Source: Hydrogenimonas thermophila (GTDB taxonomy: Bacteria > Campylobacterota > Campylobacteria > Campylobacterales > Hydrogenimonadaceae). Taken from it: a stretch of 64,000 nucleotides of DNA. Numbering within the stretch: position 1 is the first letter of the stretch; each line of letters starts with the position of its first letter. Location of the stretch: NCBI RefSeq assembly GCF_900115615.1, contig NZ_FOXB01000007.1, positions 1-64,000 of the forward strand, read 5' to 3'. The notes beneath the pieces were generated by a model. It made no database searches. It was not told the origin of the DNA and saw nothing but the letters and a program-made list of their open reading frames with translations. Below, one piece after another: positions 25,184 to 35,186 of this stretch. The position numbers were made by a program, and so were the translations under genes.

Positions 25184-26737
25184 ATGAGATTACAAAATTT
25201 AACACTATCACTTCTTTCTACAATACTTTGTATATCTGTTTATACAACAGACATATATGCTGCATGTGAAGAGAATATTTTCAATATAAAAGCTAAAGCT
25301 GGAGTTCGTATATCTGAAATTATTGATCAATTAGCCCAAGAGTGCGATTTAACACTTATTATAAAAGACAACGATGCAAAAAAAAAGCTAAACACTCCTA
25401 TGAACAGACTCTCATTAAAAGATGCTACTCTACAGGAAGTTTTGAATGTAGTTTTAAATGAGTATAACTTGAACTACTCAATTGAAGGAAATGTTTTAAA
25501 AATATCATACTTACTTACAAAAACATTTCACGTTGATTATATTGGAACAGAAAGACAAAGTAATAGCAATACAAAAGTTTCGCTGACAAGCGGTTCATCA
25601 TCTACACAAAGTATGAGTTCTGGCGACTCTGAAAGTGGAATGGAAATTACATCTGATGATATATTTATTTTTTGGTCAGAATTTTCAGAACAGATAAAAA
25701 ATATTTTGAATCGACCAGGAGATGAGTACCAAGCTGGGGAACCTGTTATTGACAGAGAGTCTGGTCTTATAACAATTACAGGGACAAAAAAACAGCTTGA
25801 TCGTGTTGAAAACTACATTAAACAACTAATGGACCGCCTGCATAAACAGGTAATGATTGATGTAAAAATGTATGCTGTTGTCTTAAATGAAGGAAAACAG
25901 ACAGGTATTGACTGGAGACAAATTTATAGTATTCAAAATATAAAGTTATCTGCCGGAGCATCAAGAACAAACAGTGCAATAATATCTGCACCAGCAACAT
26001 CAGGTATTAGTGGAATTATTGGTAGAACTGCTATTTTTACAGACTTTGTTATGAATGCAGAGATTGGAACAATTATTAAGTTTTTAAAATCGCAAGGAGA
26101 TGTTCACTCTGTATCTAATCCAAAAATATTAACACTAAATAATCAAGCTGCTATGATTACTGTTGGGAAACAGTACTTTTATAAAGTGACAAATAGTACA
26201 ACTACAAGTAACACAGGTGGAAGTACAGTTTCACAAAATGAGATCATTGACTCTGTTTTTGCCGGCGTTTTGCTAGATATTACACCTGAAATTTCATCTG
26301 ATGAAACAATCACTCTAAAAATAAATCCTTCTGTAAGTGATACAATAAATGCCATTGTAGAGAGTGTAAGCAGAACTATGCCTCCAGATTTGGAACGTCG
26401 TCAAATGTCAACTGTTGTAACAGTAAAAAATGGCGATCATGTGATTTTAGGTGGATTAATTACAGAAAAAGAGAATATTCAAAATAACAAAGTTCCTATT
26501 TTAGGAGATATTCCTCTACTTGGATATGCTTTTAAGTATGAAGAGAAAACAAAAGAGACAGTTGAGTTGGTTATAATAGTTACACCTTATCTAATAAAAA
26601 AAGAAGCACCTGTAAATATGGAAAAGCTGGGTTACAATCAGGTTAATGGTAAAAAATTCAAACAAAGTAAAACTATAATAATAGAGAGTTCAAATAGAGA
26701 CTCTAAACTTAACAAGAAACAAGTATACATAAAGTAA
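25184..26737 (+). CDS. Secretin (MshL/CtsD type)
   Basis: An outer-membrane secretin of 517 residues: signal peptide (~1-26), an N-terminal STN/N0-like domain (FNIKAKAGVRISEIIDQLAQE), a Ser-rich linker (~125-155), an N1-like domain (VIDRESGLITITGTKKQLDRVENYIKQL) and the C-terminal secretin barrel with VILGGLITEKE and VPILGDIPLLGYAF plus VELVIIVTPYLI. It matches MshL of MSHA pili and the CtsD secretin of Campylobacter natural transformation. It probably forms the channel for a pilus-like DNA-uptake or secretion fibre. Confidence 0.88.
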   Translation: MRLQNLTLSLLSTILCISVYTTDIYAACEENIFNIKAKAGVRISEIIDQLAQECDLTLIIKDNDAKKKLNTPMNRLSLKDATLQEVLNVVLNEYNLNYSIEGNVLKISYLLTKTFHVDYIGTERQSNSNTKVSLTSGSSSTQSMSSGDSESGMEITSDDIFIFWSEFSEQIKNILNRPGDEYQAGEPVIDRESGLITITGTKKQLDRVENYIKQLMDRLHKQVMIDVKMYAVVLNEGKQTGIDWRQIYSIQNIKLSAGASRTNSAIISAPATSGISGIIGRTAIFTDFVMNAEIGTIIKFLKSQGDVHSVSNPKILTLNNQAAMITVGKQYFYKVTNSTTTSNTGGSTVSQNEIIDSVFAGVLLDITPEISSDETITLKINPSVSDTINAIVESVSRTMPPDLERRQMSTVVTVKNGDHVILGGLITEKENIQNNKVPILGDIPLLGYAFKYEEKTKETVELVIIVTPYLIKKEAPVNMEKLGYNQVNGKKFKQSKTIIIESSNRDSKLNKKQVYIK

Positions 26738-26786
26738 AATAAACTAAATTATAAAGTGTATTGATAATATTAAGTGAGTGTAATAT

Positions 26787-28529
26787 ATGGACAAAATCAT
26801 AGATCTTTTAATTTCAGCTGAGCTGATTACAAAAGATAAAATTAATGAGTTTTTAAAAGACAAGAAAGAGAAAAAGGTTACACTTAAAACATTAATAACA
26901 AATAGAGTTATAGATCCACAAAAAGCTTATACTATTATTGCCGATGAAATTAGAAATGGCAATTTAACTATCAGTATGATAGAACAAAACATAAGTCCAG
27001 AACATGCAGATAAGATCCTTGAACATTTAGCAAAATTGATGCATATGGAGTATGTTGATCTTGATGAAGTGGACTTTGATCTTCATCTGTTATCTAAACT
27101 GCCACTTAGTAAATTAGAAAAAATAGGCGCTCTTCCTATAAAAGAGAGTGATCTTAATATATTGGTTGCATTTAAAGACCCGTTTGATATAAATGCTCAA
27201 GAGTCAATTCAAAGAATGCTTCCAAAAAAGCCAATAACAGCCGGTATTGCCCGTCCTTCTCAAATAGAGTATCATTTAAATCGCCTTGAAATGTCTGAAA
27301 GCATTAAAGGATTGATAAATGAGATACGAGAAGAGATTTCAAAAAATGTATCAACAAGTGAAGCCAGTGAATCATCTGCTATTTTAAAACTAATTGAAGT
27401 TATATTAAAATCAGCAATTCTTTCAAGAGGGAGTGATATACATATTGAACCAACAGAAAATAGCTGTATCATACGAACACGTATTGACGGTATGCTGACA
27501 GAAAGTTTTAGGTTCAATAAAGATATCTACCCTCCTCTATCTTCTAGAATTAAACTTCTTTCAAACCTTGATATTGCAGAGAGACGTAAACCTCAAGATG
27601 GACGTTTCAGTGCCACAGTCTTACAAAAAACGTATGATTTCAGGGTTTCAACTCTTCCAATAATCAATGGAGAATCGATAGTTTTAAGAATTTTGGATAA
27701 ATCTAAAGCTATGATCAAGCTTGAAGATGCTGGTATGAGCCAGAAAAACTTCAATATTTTTTCTGAAGCACTAAAAGTACCTTACGGCATAGTACTTGTA
27801 ACAGGACCGACAGGAAGTGGTAAAACAACTACTCTTTATGGTGCACTTAACAATCTTAAAAGTATTGATAGAAAAGTAATTACAGTAGAAGACCCTGTAG
27901 AGTACCAGATGAACCTTATACAACAGGTTCAAGTTAATCAAAAAGTAGGCTTAACTTTTGCCAATACACTTCGTTCTATATTGCGTCAAGACCCTGATAT
28001 CATTATGATTGGTGAGATTAGAGATCACGAAACTTTGCGTATTGCTATACAAGCTGCTTTAACAGGACACCTTGTTCTTTCAACACTTCATACAAATGAT
28101 GCAATAAGCGCAATAACAAGAATGGCAGATATGGGAATAGAGCCATACCTTATCAGCGGATCATTAATTGCTATAGAGGCTCAAAGGCTTGTTAGAAAAA
28201 TTTGCCCACACTGTAAACAAGCAGTAGAGATTCCAGAACATGCAATAGAAGAGTTACATCAATACTTGCCAGAAAATTACCAGTTTTACAAAGGTAAAGG
28301 GTGCAAAGAGTGTCATAGCACAGGGTACATTGGTCGTGAAATGATAAGTGAAGTACTTAGAGTTGATGATACTCTTTCAAGCCTGATTGCAAAAGAGGCT
28401 TCCAAGGCAGAAATATTGGAAGTTGCTTACAAAAATGGTTATGTATCAATGATCCAAGATGGTATAAACAAGGTACTTAATGGCACTACAACAATAGATG
28501 AAGTTCTTCGTGTTGCAAGGTTAACATAA
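26787..28529 (+). CDS. GspE/PilB-family assembly ATPase (MshE/CtsE type)
   Basis: A 580-residue hexameric traffic ATPase: N-terminal GspEII-like domain (~60-165), Walker A GPTGSGKTT at 340-348, Asp box VITVEDPVEYQ, Walker B DIIMIGEIRD at 404-413, His box LSTLHTNDA, and the zinc tetracysteine C473, C476, C506, C509. All catalytic elements are intact. It powers pseudopilus or pilus extension. It follows the secretin gene by 49 bases and precedes the platform gene, as in msh and cts clusters. Confidence 0.9.
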   Translation: MDKIIDLLISAELITKDKINEFLKDKKEKKVTLKTLITNRVIDPQKAYTIIADEIRNGNLTISMIEQNISPEHADKILEHLAKLMHMEYVDLDEVDFDLHLLSKLPLSKLEKIGALPIKESDLNILVAFKDPFDINAQESIQRMLPKKPITAGIARPSQIEYHLNRLEMSESIKGLINEIREEISKNVSTSEASESSAILKLIEVILKSAILSRGSDIHIEPTENSCIIRTRIDGMLTESFRFNKDIYPPLSSRIKLLSNLDIAERRKPQDGRFSATVLQKTYDFRVSTLPIINGESIVLRILDKSKAMIKLEDAGMSQKNFNIFSEALKVPYGIVLVTGPTGSGKTTTLYGALNNLKSIDRKVITVEDPVEYQMNLIQQVQVNQKVGLTFANTLRSILRQDPDIIMIGEIRDHETLRIAIQAALTGHLVLSTLHTNDAISAITRMADMGIEPYLISGSLIAIEAQRLVRKICPHCKQAVEIPEHAIEELHQYLPENYQFYKGKGCKECHSTGYIGREMISEVLRVDDTLSSLIAKEASKAEILEVAYKNGYVSMIQDGINKVLNGTTTIDEVLRVARLT

Positions 28530-28542
28530 TGGAGATTTGTTT

Positions 28543-29787
28543 GTGAAATATTATCTAGCGACTATGCTATTGAAAGGAATTAAACAGAGTCATCTTGTAA
28601 AAGCAGAAGATAGAGCTGATGCCATAAATCGTATTAAAAAAGAGTACAAGGGAACTTTGTTAAAAGTTGAAGAGGTATCACCGCCTCTTGAAGATATCAT
28701 AAAAGAGTATTTAAGTACTTTCCAATCATTGTTAGGAGCCCGTAAAGTACAAATAAAACACTTAATTGCTGCTATAAGACAATTGGCAGTAATGACAAAT
28801 GCCGGAATCTCCATACACGATGCACTGCATGAAATTGCCAACTCTACAACAGATAAACAGTTAAAAAAGATTTTACTTGAAGCTTTCGAAGATATAAATG
28901 CCGGACTCAGCCTCTCTCATACATTTAACCGATATAAAACTAGTGTCGGTGGATTAACAATAGCAATGATAGAACTTGGTGAGCAGACAGGAAATATCTC
29001 AGAAGCACTGGCAAGTCTGGCAGATATGCTTGAAGAGATAGAAGACAATATAATGAAATTTAAAAAAGCTATGCGATATCCAATGATAACATTGGGAGCT
29101 ATGGCAATTGCCTTTACAATTCTCATTTTGATGGTTGTTCCAAAATTCAAATCTATCTTTGAAAAATTTCATACAGAACTTCCTTTACCAACAAAAATCC
29201 TTCTAAGCATAGAAAGTGTTTTAAACAATTATGGGTTACTTGTACTAGGTGGATTGATTCTTACAACTACTATAACTATGTATTTGTATAGAAAAAATTA
29301 TGACTTCAAATATTATGTAGATGCTTTTTTGTTAAAAATATACCTTATAAAAGATATTATATTTTTCGCCACTCTAAACCGTTTTGCAATTATCTTTACA
29401 GAACTTGTTCACGCAGGTATTCCTATTGCTGATGCACTTGATACTGCAACAAGTATGATCGATAATGCTATTTTAAAAGAGAAACTTGAAACTGTAAAAA
29501 TCTCAGTTTCTAGGGGAGTTAGCTTAACAGAGTCATTCAAAGAGACAGGTGTATTTGAAAACATGATTATTCAAATGATAAATGCCGGAGAGAGCAGCGG
29601 ACAGTTAGATAGCATGATGCGCAAAGTTACAGACTACTACAGAATGAGATTTAACTACATTCTAGACAACCTCTCATCTTATATAGAGCCTGTTATGTTA
29701 ACAATTATAGCTGCACTTGTATTATTGCTTGCTCTGGGCATATTCTTGCCTATGTGGGATATGGCAGGAGCCGTCAATGGTCACTAA
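28543..29787 (+). CDS. GspF/PilC-family inner-membrane platform protein (MshG/CtsF type)
   Basis: About 414 residues with two tandem T2SF domains, each with a cytoplasmic helix bundle (IRQLAVMTNAGISIHDAL and LNRFAIIFTELVHAGIPIADAL) and three membrane helices in all. It rotates or couples the ATPase to fibre assembly. GTG 28543 is chosen over TTG 28537 because GGAG at 28531-28534 is 8 bases from the GTG but only 2 from the TTG. Last gene of the cluster; its 3' end overlaps the converging uvrD-like gene by 14 bases. Confidence 0.88.
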   Translation: MKYYLATMLLKGIKQSHLVKAEDRADAINRIKKEYKGTLLKVEEVSPPLEDIIKEYLSTFQSLLGARKVQIKHLIAAIRQLAVMTNAGISIHDALHEIANSTTDKQLKKILLEAFEDINAGLSLSHTFNRYKTSVGGLTIAMIELGEQTGNISEALASLADMLEEIEDNIMKFKKAMRYPMITLGAMAIAFTILILMVVPKFKSIFEKFHTELPLPTKILLSIESVLNNYGLLVLGGLILTTTITMYLYRKNYDFKYYVDAFLLKIYLIKDIIFFATLNRFAIIFTELVHAGIPIADALDTATSMIDNAILKEKLETVKISVSRGVSLTESFKETGVFENMIIQMINAGESSGQLDSMMRKVTDYYRMRFNYILDNLSSYIEPVMLTIIAALVLLLALGIFLPMWDMAGAVNGH

Positions 29788-31837
29788 GGGCCTTTAGCTT
29801 TTCAAAAGTCTGATCTTTTTTCAAAAGACCCGCTTCATACAGAAACTGTGACGGCATAAAATTTGTATCTTTAAAACTATCATACTTTGCATACGAAAGA
29901 TAGAGCAAATCTTTTGCTCTTGTCACAGCTACATAAAATAGTCGTCTCTCCTCTTCTATTTGACCAGCTTGACTTGCTAACTTGCGGTTAGGAAACCTGC
30001 CATCCATCAAATCAATAATATATACTTCACTAAATTCCAGCCCCTTGCTGGCGTGAACTGTTAAAAGGTTAACTCCCTCCCCTTCACTAAGCTCTTTTCC
30101 GCCAAGTACCATAGCATTAATAAATTTTTCCAAAGTGTTGTATGCATTAGCCAATTGAACAAGCAAACCGCCCTTTCGTTTAATTCGATCAAGTGCTTCA
30201 TCTTTTTTTGCCTCATCAATTTCACCATTTTTAAGAGTAGCCCTTTTGCGTGCTAACTGCTCTATTATAAAACCATATGTAGCAGATGATAAAATGGTAC
30301 GAATTATAGAAACAGGCTGTTTTTTAGCTTTCAGATCTTTAGCCAACTTGAAAAAGTCATAAATAAATCTTACTCCATCAGCATTAAGTGAAGGGTGCTT
30401 TAAAATTGGATGAGCCATAAAGTTTTCATCCAATCCAAGATGAGCAAATCTAGATACAGAACCAATCTGCGTAGGGTGATCAAAAAGTCCAAGCTGATAG
30501 TTTGTTGACCTTGTTTTAAATGGATTTGTCATAGATTTGGGATGAAAAATCCCCTCTAGCATATTCCCATCTCCAAGAGTTATCAACCCTTCAAAAAGCT
30601 CTTTTGCTGTAGCACTTCCTATCCCCTTGGCATACTCAAAAATATGGATAAATGCCATCATATCTTTAGGGTTAGCAATTAAAGTTGCAATATCAAGTGC
30701 CGCTTTTACCTCTTTTGCATCAAAAAAGCTTCTTCCTCCTTTACGTTTACAAGCAATGCCCTGCTCTCTTAGCATCGCTTCAACACCATCAGCAGATGCA
30801 TTATTTCTAAAAATTATAGCTATCTCTTTATGAGGAGTTGTACTTCTGCGAATCATATGTGCAATAGTTTCATACTGCTGTAAAAGATTATCAAAAATAA
30901 GCAGTTTAGGCATTTGAGCATTGCCCTGCCTGACAACTTCAAGCTGTTTTGGGTATATGCGTTCATTATACTCAATTACACGGTTTGCCAACGATAAAAT
31001 CGGTGCTGTAGATCGATAGTTCTTTGTTAGTGTAAATACTTTTGCATCAGCAAACTTCTTTGTAAATGAACCTATAATATTGATATTTGCACCATTAAAA
31101 GCATAGATACTCTGATCGTAATCACCTACACAAAATAGTGAAGGCGGCTCCATAGCATCTATCATTGATCCTTGAAGCTCATTAGTATCTTGATATTCGT
31201 CAATAAGCACCTCTTTAAAAGGAAGCTCACTCTCTTTAACTGCTTCTCTCATCAAGATAAGAAGATCGTTAAAGTTTACAAAACCGTAAGACTCTTTAGT
31301 CTCTTCAAACTCTCTGATAATATCAAGATAAATTTCAATAAAAGGCTCCTGCCCCTCGTGCCTGCGATTTAGCCAACTCTCAAAATCTTCCATCGTAGCA
31401 TTTTGATATAGAGAATAGAGATCATAAAGAAAGTTTGCAGAAAATGGTTGACCCTCAGCTTGCAAATGATGAAACTGCCGTTTATCATAGATACTTCTAA
31501 AAAGTGTTTTAAGTTCACTTGGCTGCTTTAAAATAATTTGGCGATCCATCTTTTTTAGCCATCTATAGCTTACAGCGTGAAAAGTTCCCGCCTCAATTCG
31601 AGTTGCAACCTCTTTACTAAAGTAACCCGCAACACGTTCAACCATTTCTGCTGCCGCCTTGTTGGTAAATGTAAGCAGTAAAATCTCTTCAGGCTTAACT
31701 CCCTCTTTTAACAGATACCCAATACGACCAACAATAGTCGAAGTTTTACCTGTACCGGCGGAAGCAATAATAAGATTATGACCAAATGGTGCTTTTGCAG
31801 CTTGAAGCTGTTCTGGATTAAGTCTACTTAATGGCAT
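29774..31837 (-). CDS. UvrD/Rep/PcrA-type DNA helicase
   Basis: A 687-residue superfamily 1A helicase. The Q motif LNPEQLQAA, Walker A ASAGTGKTST at 25-34, LLLTFTNKAA, DEYQDTN, GDYDQSIYAFNGA, NYRS and the late LLTVHASKGLEF and VAVTRAKDLLYLS motifs are all present, so it is probably active. It unwinds DNA in repair and replication restart. Whether it is the UvrD or Rep orthologue cannot be settled from motifs. It converges with the platform gene (14-base overlap) and diverges from valS. Confidence 0.9.
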   Translation of the reverse strand: MPLSRLNPEQLQAAKAPFGHNLIIASAGTGKTSTIVGRIGYLLKEGVKPEEILLLTFTNKAAAEMVERVAGYFSKEVATRIEAGTFHAVSYRWLKKMDRQIILKQPSELKTLFRSIYDKRQFHHLQAEGQPFSANFLYDLYSLYQNATMEDFESWLNRRHEGQEPFIEIYLDIIREFEETKESYGFVNFNDLLILMREAVKESELPFKEVLIDEYQDTNELQGSMIDAMEPPSLFCVGDYDQSIYAFNGANINIIGSFTKKFADAKVFTLTKNYRSTAPILSLANRVIEYNERIYPKQLEVVRQGNAQMPKLLIFDNLLQQYETIAHMIRRSTTPHKEIAIIFRNNASADGVEAMLREQGIACKRKGGRSFFDAKEVKAALDIATLIANPKDMMAFIHIFEYAKGIGSATAKELFEGLITLGDGNMLEGIFHPKSMTNPFKTRSTNYQLGLFDHPTQIGSVSRFAHLGLDENFMAHPILKHPSLNADGVRFIYDFFKLAKDLKAKKQPVSIIRTILSSATYGFIIEQLARKRATLKNGEIDEAKKDEALDRIKRKGGLLVQLANAYNTLEKFINAMVLGGKELSEGEGVNLLTVHASKGLEFSEVYIIDLMDGRFPNRKLASQAGQIEEERRLFYVAVTRAKDLLYLSYAKYDSFKDTNFMPSQFLYEAGLLKKDQTFEKLKALSDH

Positions 31838-31888
31838 GAATTTCTTTTTATTTTCTATTTTTTAACGCGAATATTACCCTTCCTTCGA

Positions 31889-31894
31889 TATAAT
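31889..31894 (+). promoter_or_regulatory. -10 element of valS
   Basis: TATAAT within TTCGATATAATC, 34 bases upstream of ATG 31928; the same 12-mer precedes rplI. GAGG at 31917-31920 is the ribosome binding site. Confidence 0.55.
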
Positions 31895-31927
31895 CACGAT
31901 TAATTTTAAAGTTTACGAGGTTAATCT

Positions 31928-34558
31928 ATGAGTGAAAAAAAAGGATACAATCCCCACGAATTTGAAGAGAAATTTTATAAAATCTGGGAAGAGCGTGGCT
32001 ACTTTGAAGTAGATGGTAACAAAAATATTCAAAAAGAGGGCAAAAACTTCTCTATTATGATGCCTCCTCCTAATGTTACAGGAAGCTTGCACATTGGACA
32101 TGCTCTAACCTTTACACTGCAAGATATCATTGTCCGATACAAAAGAATGGATGGATATAAAACACTCTGGCAGCCAGGTACTGACCACGCAGGTATTGCT
32201 ACACAAAATGTTGTTGAAAAGCAGTTGCTGGCTGAAGGTAAAACCAAAGAGGAGCTTGGACGAGAAGCATTTTTAGAGCGTGTATGGAAGTGGAAAGAGC
32301 ATAGCGGCGGTATGATTGTTCATCAAATGCGTAAACTTGGCGTATCTCCAGCTTGGAGTCGTGAGCGTTTTACAATGGATGATGGACTAAAAAATGCTGT
32401 TAAAAAAGCTTTTGTTCAACTTTATGATGAAGGGCTTATAGTTCGTGGAAACTATATGGTTAACTGGTGTACTCACGATGGCGCACTAAGCGACATTGAA
32501 GTTGAGTATGAAGAGCATAATGGTAAACTCTACCACATCCGCTACCCTCTTGTAGATGAAGAGGGATGTGTCATCGTTGCAACTACACGTCCAGAAACAT
32601 ACTTTGGCGATACAGCTGTTATGGTTCATCCTGATGATGAACGTTACAAACATTTAATAGGTAAAAAAGTTCGATTGCCACTGATTGATCGTGAAATCAC
32701 TATAATTGCTGATGAACACGTAGATATGGAGTTTGGTACCGGTGTGGTTAAAGTTACTCCAGCACACGACCCTAATGACTATGAAGTAGGAAAACGCCAT
32801 AATCTTGAGTTTATAACAGTATTTGATGAAAAGGGAATTTTAAATAAATTTGCCGGAGAGTTTGAAGGTCATGAACGGCTTGATGCACGTGAAAAGATTG
32901 TTGCACGCTTGGATGAAGAAGGATTTATTGAAAAAATAGAAGAACATCAGCATCAAGTTGGTCACTGCTACCGATGCCATAATGTTGTTGAGCCTTACAT
33001 CTCTAAACAGTGGTTTGTTAAAAAAGAGGTAGCTACAAGAGCTATTGAAAAAGTAAATGCAGGAGAAGCTAAATTTTTCCCGCCACACTGGATCAACAGC
33101 TATAATGCTTGGATGAATGATTTGCGTGACTGGTGTATCAGCCGTCAGTTATGGTGGGGACACCGCATACCGGTATTCTACTGCGATGAGTGTGGTCATG
33201 AGTGGGCAACAAGTGAAGATGATCCACAAAGTTGTCCAAAATGTGCATCTTCTAAAATACATCAAGATCCTGATGTATTAGATACTTGGTTTAGTTCAGC
33301 TCTATGGCCTTTCTCTACACTTGGCTGGGGTAATGGCGATGCATTGAAAAACAGCAAATGGTTTGAAGGTGATCTATCAAGCTTCTACCCTAATGACTTG
33401 TTAATTACCGGATTTGATATTCTCTTCTTCTGGGTTGCCCGTATGATAATGATGGGCGAACACTTTATGGGTGAACTACCATTTAAAGATATCTATCTTC
33501 ACGCCCTGGTGCGTGACGAGCACGGAAACAAGATGTCAAAATCGCGCGGTAACGTCATAGACCCACTTGATACAATAGAAGAGTATAGTGCCGATGCACT
33601 ACGCTTTACATTGGCAGTCCTTGCTGTACAGGGGCGAGATATTAAACTAAGCCAAGAGAAACTTGAACTAAGCCGTAACTTTACAAACAAACTTTACAAT
33701 GCAGCAAAATATCTGCAAATGAATGTAGAAACATTTGATAATCTTGAAAATATTGAGGTTAAAACACCTCTTGGCAAATATATGCTGTCACGCTTTGCTC
33801 TTGCAGTTGAAGAGACAAGGAGCTTTATAGATCAGTATAGATTTAATGATGCGGCAACAACACTTTACCGATTCTTATGGGGAGAGTTCTGCGACTGGGG
33901 AATTGAACTTAGTAAAGCAAGCAAGACAAGTGTAGCAGAGCTTGGAGCAATATTTAAAGAGGCTATGAAACTGCTTCATCCATTTATGCCGTTTATTACA
34001 GAATATCTGTGGCATCAACTCTCAAATACATCTGTAGAAACAGAGAGTTCAATTATGGTACAACCATACCCTGCTGATCTAAAAAGAGATGAAGCAATAG
34101 AAAAAGAGTTTGCAAACATCATTGAAGCAATTGTATCTATTCGCCGCGCAAAAGCAACTGTTGATATGCCGGGTAAAAAAATTGAAATTGCTTACATTAA
34201 AGCAGACGAGCCAATGGATGACAAACTTGCAACTCCATTTATTAAACTGCTCGCCAAAACAGAAAATGTTGAGTTTGTAGATCAAAAGGTTAAAAACGCC
34301 ATTACAGATGTAAGCGACCATATGGAAGTTTACCTGCCACTAACAGGTATAGATTTAAAACCAATTTTAGAAAGACTTGAAAAACAGCAGGCAAAACTGA
34401 CTAAAGAGGTAATTAAATTATCTAATATGTTAAAAAATGAAAAATTTGTTGCCAATGCTCCAGCACACGTTGTTGAAGAGAATAGAAAAGCTTTAGAAGA
34501 GGCAGAAACAAAACTTAAAAAAGTTGAAGCAGAGCTACTGCAACTAACTCAAATATAA
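31928..34558 (+). CDS. valS: Valyl-tRNA synthetase
   Basis: A class I synthetase of 876 residues, normal length. PPPNVTGSLHIGHALTFT carries the HIGH motif, NKMSKSRGNVIDP the KMSKS loop, TTRPETYFGDTAV the editing domain, and two Cys pairs (YCDECGH, CPKC) a zinc knuckle. The C-terminal ~65 residues form the tRNA-binding coiled coil (LERLEKQQAKLTKEVIKL). It ends just before a strong intrinsic terminator at 34561-34596. Confidence 0.97.
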   Translation: MSEKKGYNPHEFEEKFYKIWEERGYFEVDGNKNIQKEGKNFSIMMPPPNVTGSLHIGHALTFTLQDIIVRYKRMDGYKTLWQPGTDHAGIATQNVVEKQLLAEGKTKEELGREAFLERVWKWKEHSGGMIVHQMRKLGVSPAWSRERFTMDDGLKNAVKKAFVQLYDEGLIVRGNYMVNWCTHDGALSDIEVEYEEHNGKLYHIRYPLVDEEGCVIVATTRPETYFGDTAVMVHPDDERYKHLIGKKVRLPLIDREITIIADEHVDMEFGTGVVKVTPAHDPNDYEVGKRHNLEFITVFDEKGILNKFAGEFEGHERLDAREKIVARLDEEGFIEKIEEHQHQVGHCYRCHNVVEPYISKQWFVKKEVATRAIEKVNAGEAKFFPPHWINSYNAWMNDLRDWCISRQLWWGHRIPVFYCDECGHEWATSEDDPQSCPKCASSKIHQDPDVLDTWFSSALWPFSTLGWGNGDALKNSKWFEGDLSSFYPNDLLITGFDILFFWVARMIMMGEHFMGELPFKDIYLHALVRDEHGNKMSKSRGNVIDPLDTIEEYSADALRFTLAVLAVQGRDIKLSQEKLELSRNFTNKLYNAAKYLQMNVETFDNLENIEVKTPLGKYMLSRFALAVEETRSFIDQYRFNDAATTLYRFLWGEFCDWGIELSKASKTSVAELGAIFKEAMKLLHPFMPFITEYLWHQLSNTSVETESSIMVQPYPADLKRDEAIEKEFANIIEAIVSIRRAKATVDMPGKKIEIAYIKADEPMDDKLATPFIKLLAKTENVEFVDQKVKNAITDVSDHMEVYLPLTGIDLKPILERLEKQQAKLTKEVIKLSNMLKNEKFVANAPAHVVEENRKALEEAETKLKKVEAELLQLTQI

Positions 34559-34560
34559 TG

Positions 34561-34596
34561 CAATCTCTCCTTTTTTAAGGAGAGATTGTTCTTTTT
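34561..34596 (+). terminator. Rho-independent terminator of valS
   Basis: A perfect 12-base stem (CAATCTCTCCTT/AAGGAGAGATTG, 34561-34572 and 34577-34588) with a TTTT loop, followed by TTCTTTTT. It ends next to the stop codon of the converging Uma2 gene. Confidence 0.85.
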
Positions 34597-35146
34597 AAAC
34601 TATCTCATCAAATAGCTCTTTAAAATCAAACTCTATTTCGCAACCGTTTAGATTAAAAATATAACTATCTTTTTCAAAAATACCATCCAATAAAAATTTA
34701 TCATCTTTCAGTTTTAAAATTTCAGCACTAAAATCAACTGGATCAACCATTACATAGTAAGGAACTCTCTCTTGCTCATAAATAAGTTTTTTCAAGCCTA
34801 AATCTTTACTTTTAGTAGATGGAGAAAGAATTTCAAATATAATTTCAGGAGTCTTTGAAACAAATGCGCCCTTCTTTTTTTGATCACAAACAACCAATAC
34901 ATCAGGTCGGACAACTATATCTTCTTTGATTTTCCAATCCATTTCATAAACAGCTTTGCACCTTTTGCAATCTTTTAGCTTTGAGTGCAATTGATATATT
35001 GCTCTTACACCTATCTCTTGATGAACAAAATTAGGAGAAGACATAGCATAAGGTATGCCATATATCAACTCCCAATCCCCTTCCCACTCTTTATAATCAT
35101 CATAGGTATAGTGCGGTAAAAACTCTTTTTTTATTGCAACAGACAT
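34595..35146 (-). CDS. Uma2-family (DUF820) endonuclease-like protein, copy 1
   Basis: A 183-residue member of the Uma2/DUF820 PD-(D/E)XK superfamily: YTYDDYKEWEGDWELIYG, then VVRPDVLVVCD (acidic metal ligand) and PEIIFEILSPSTKSKD (E-x-x-x-K-like). Biochemical function is unestablished; the family is expanded in cyanobacteria and spreads with mobile DNA. ATG 35146 (MSVAIKK) is preferred because AGAGG precedes it by about 8 bases. It is the leftmost gene of the cobamide cluster and resembles copy 2 at 51894-52433. Confidence 0.8.
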   Translation of the reverse strand: MSVAIKKEFLPHYTYDDYKEWEGDWELIYGIPYAMSSPNFVHQEIGVRAIYQLHSKLKDCKRCKAVYEMDWKIKEDIVVRPDVLVVCDQKKKGAFVSKTPEIIFEILSPSTKSKDLGLKKLIYEQERVPYYVMVDPVDFSAEILKLKDDKFLLDGIFEKDSYIFNLNGCEIEFDFKELFDEIV

Positions 35147-35186
35147 AATTTTTACCTCTACTTTCAAAAATTATCTTAATTGCTAC

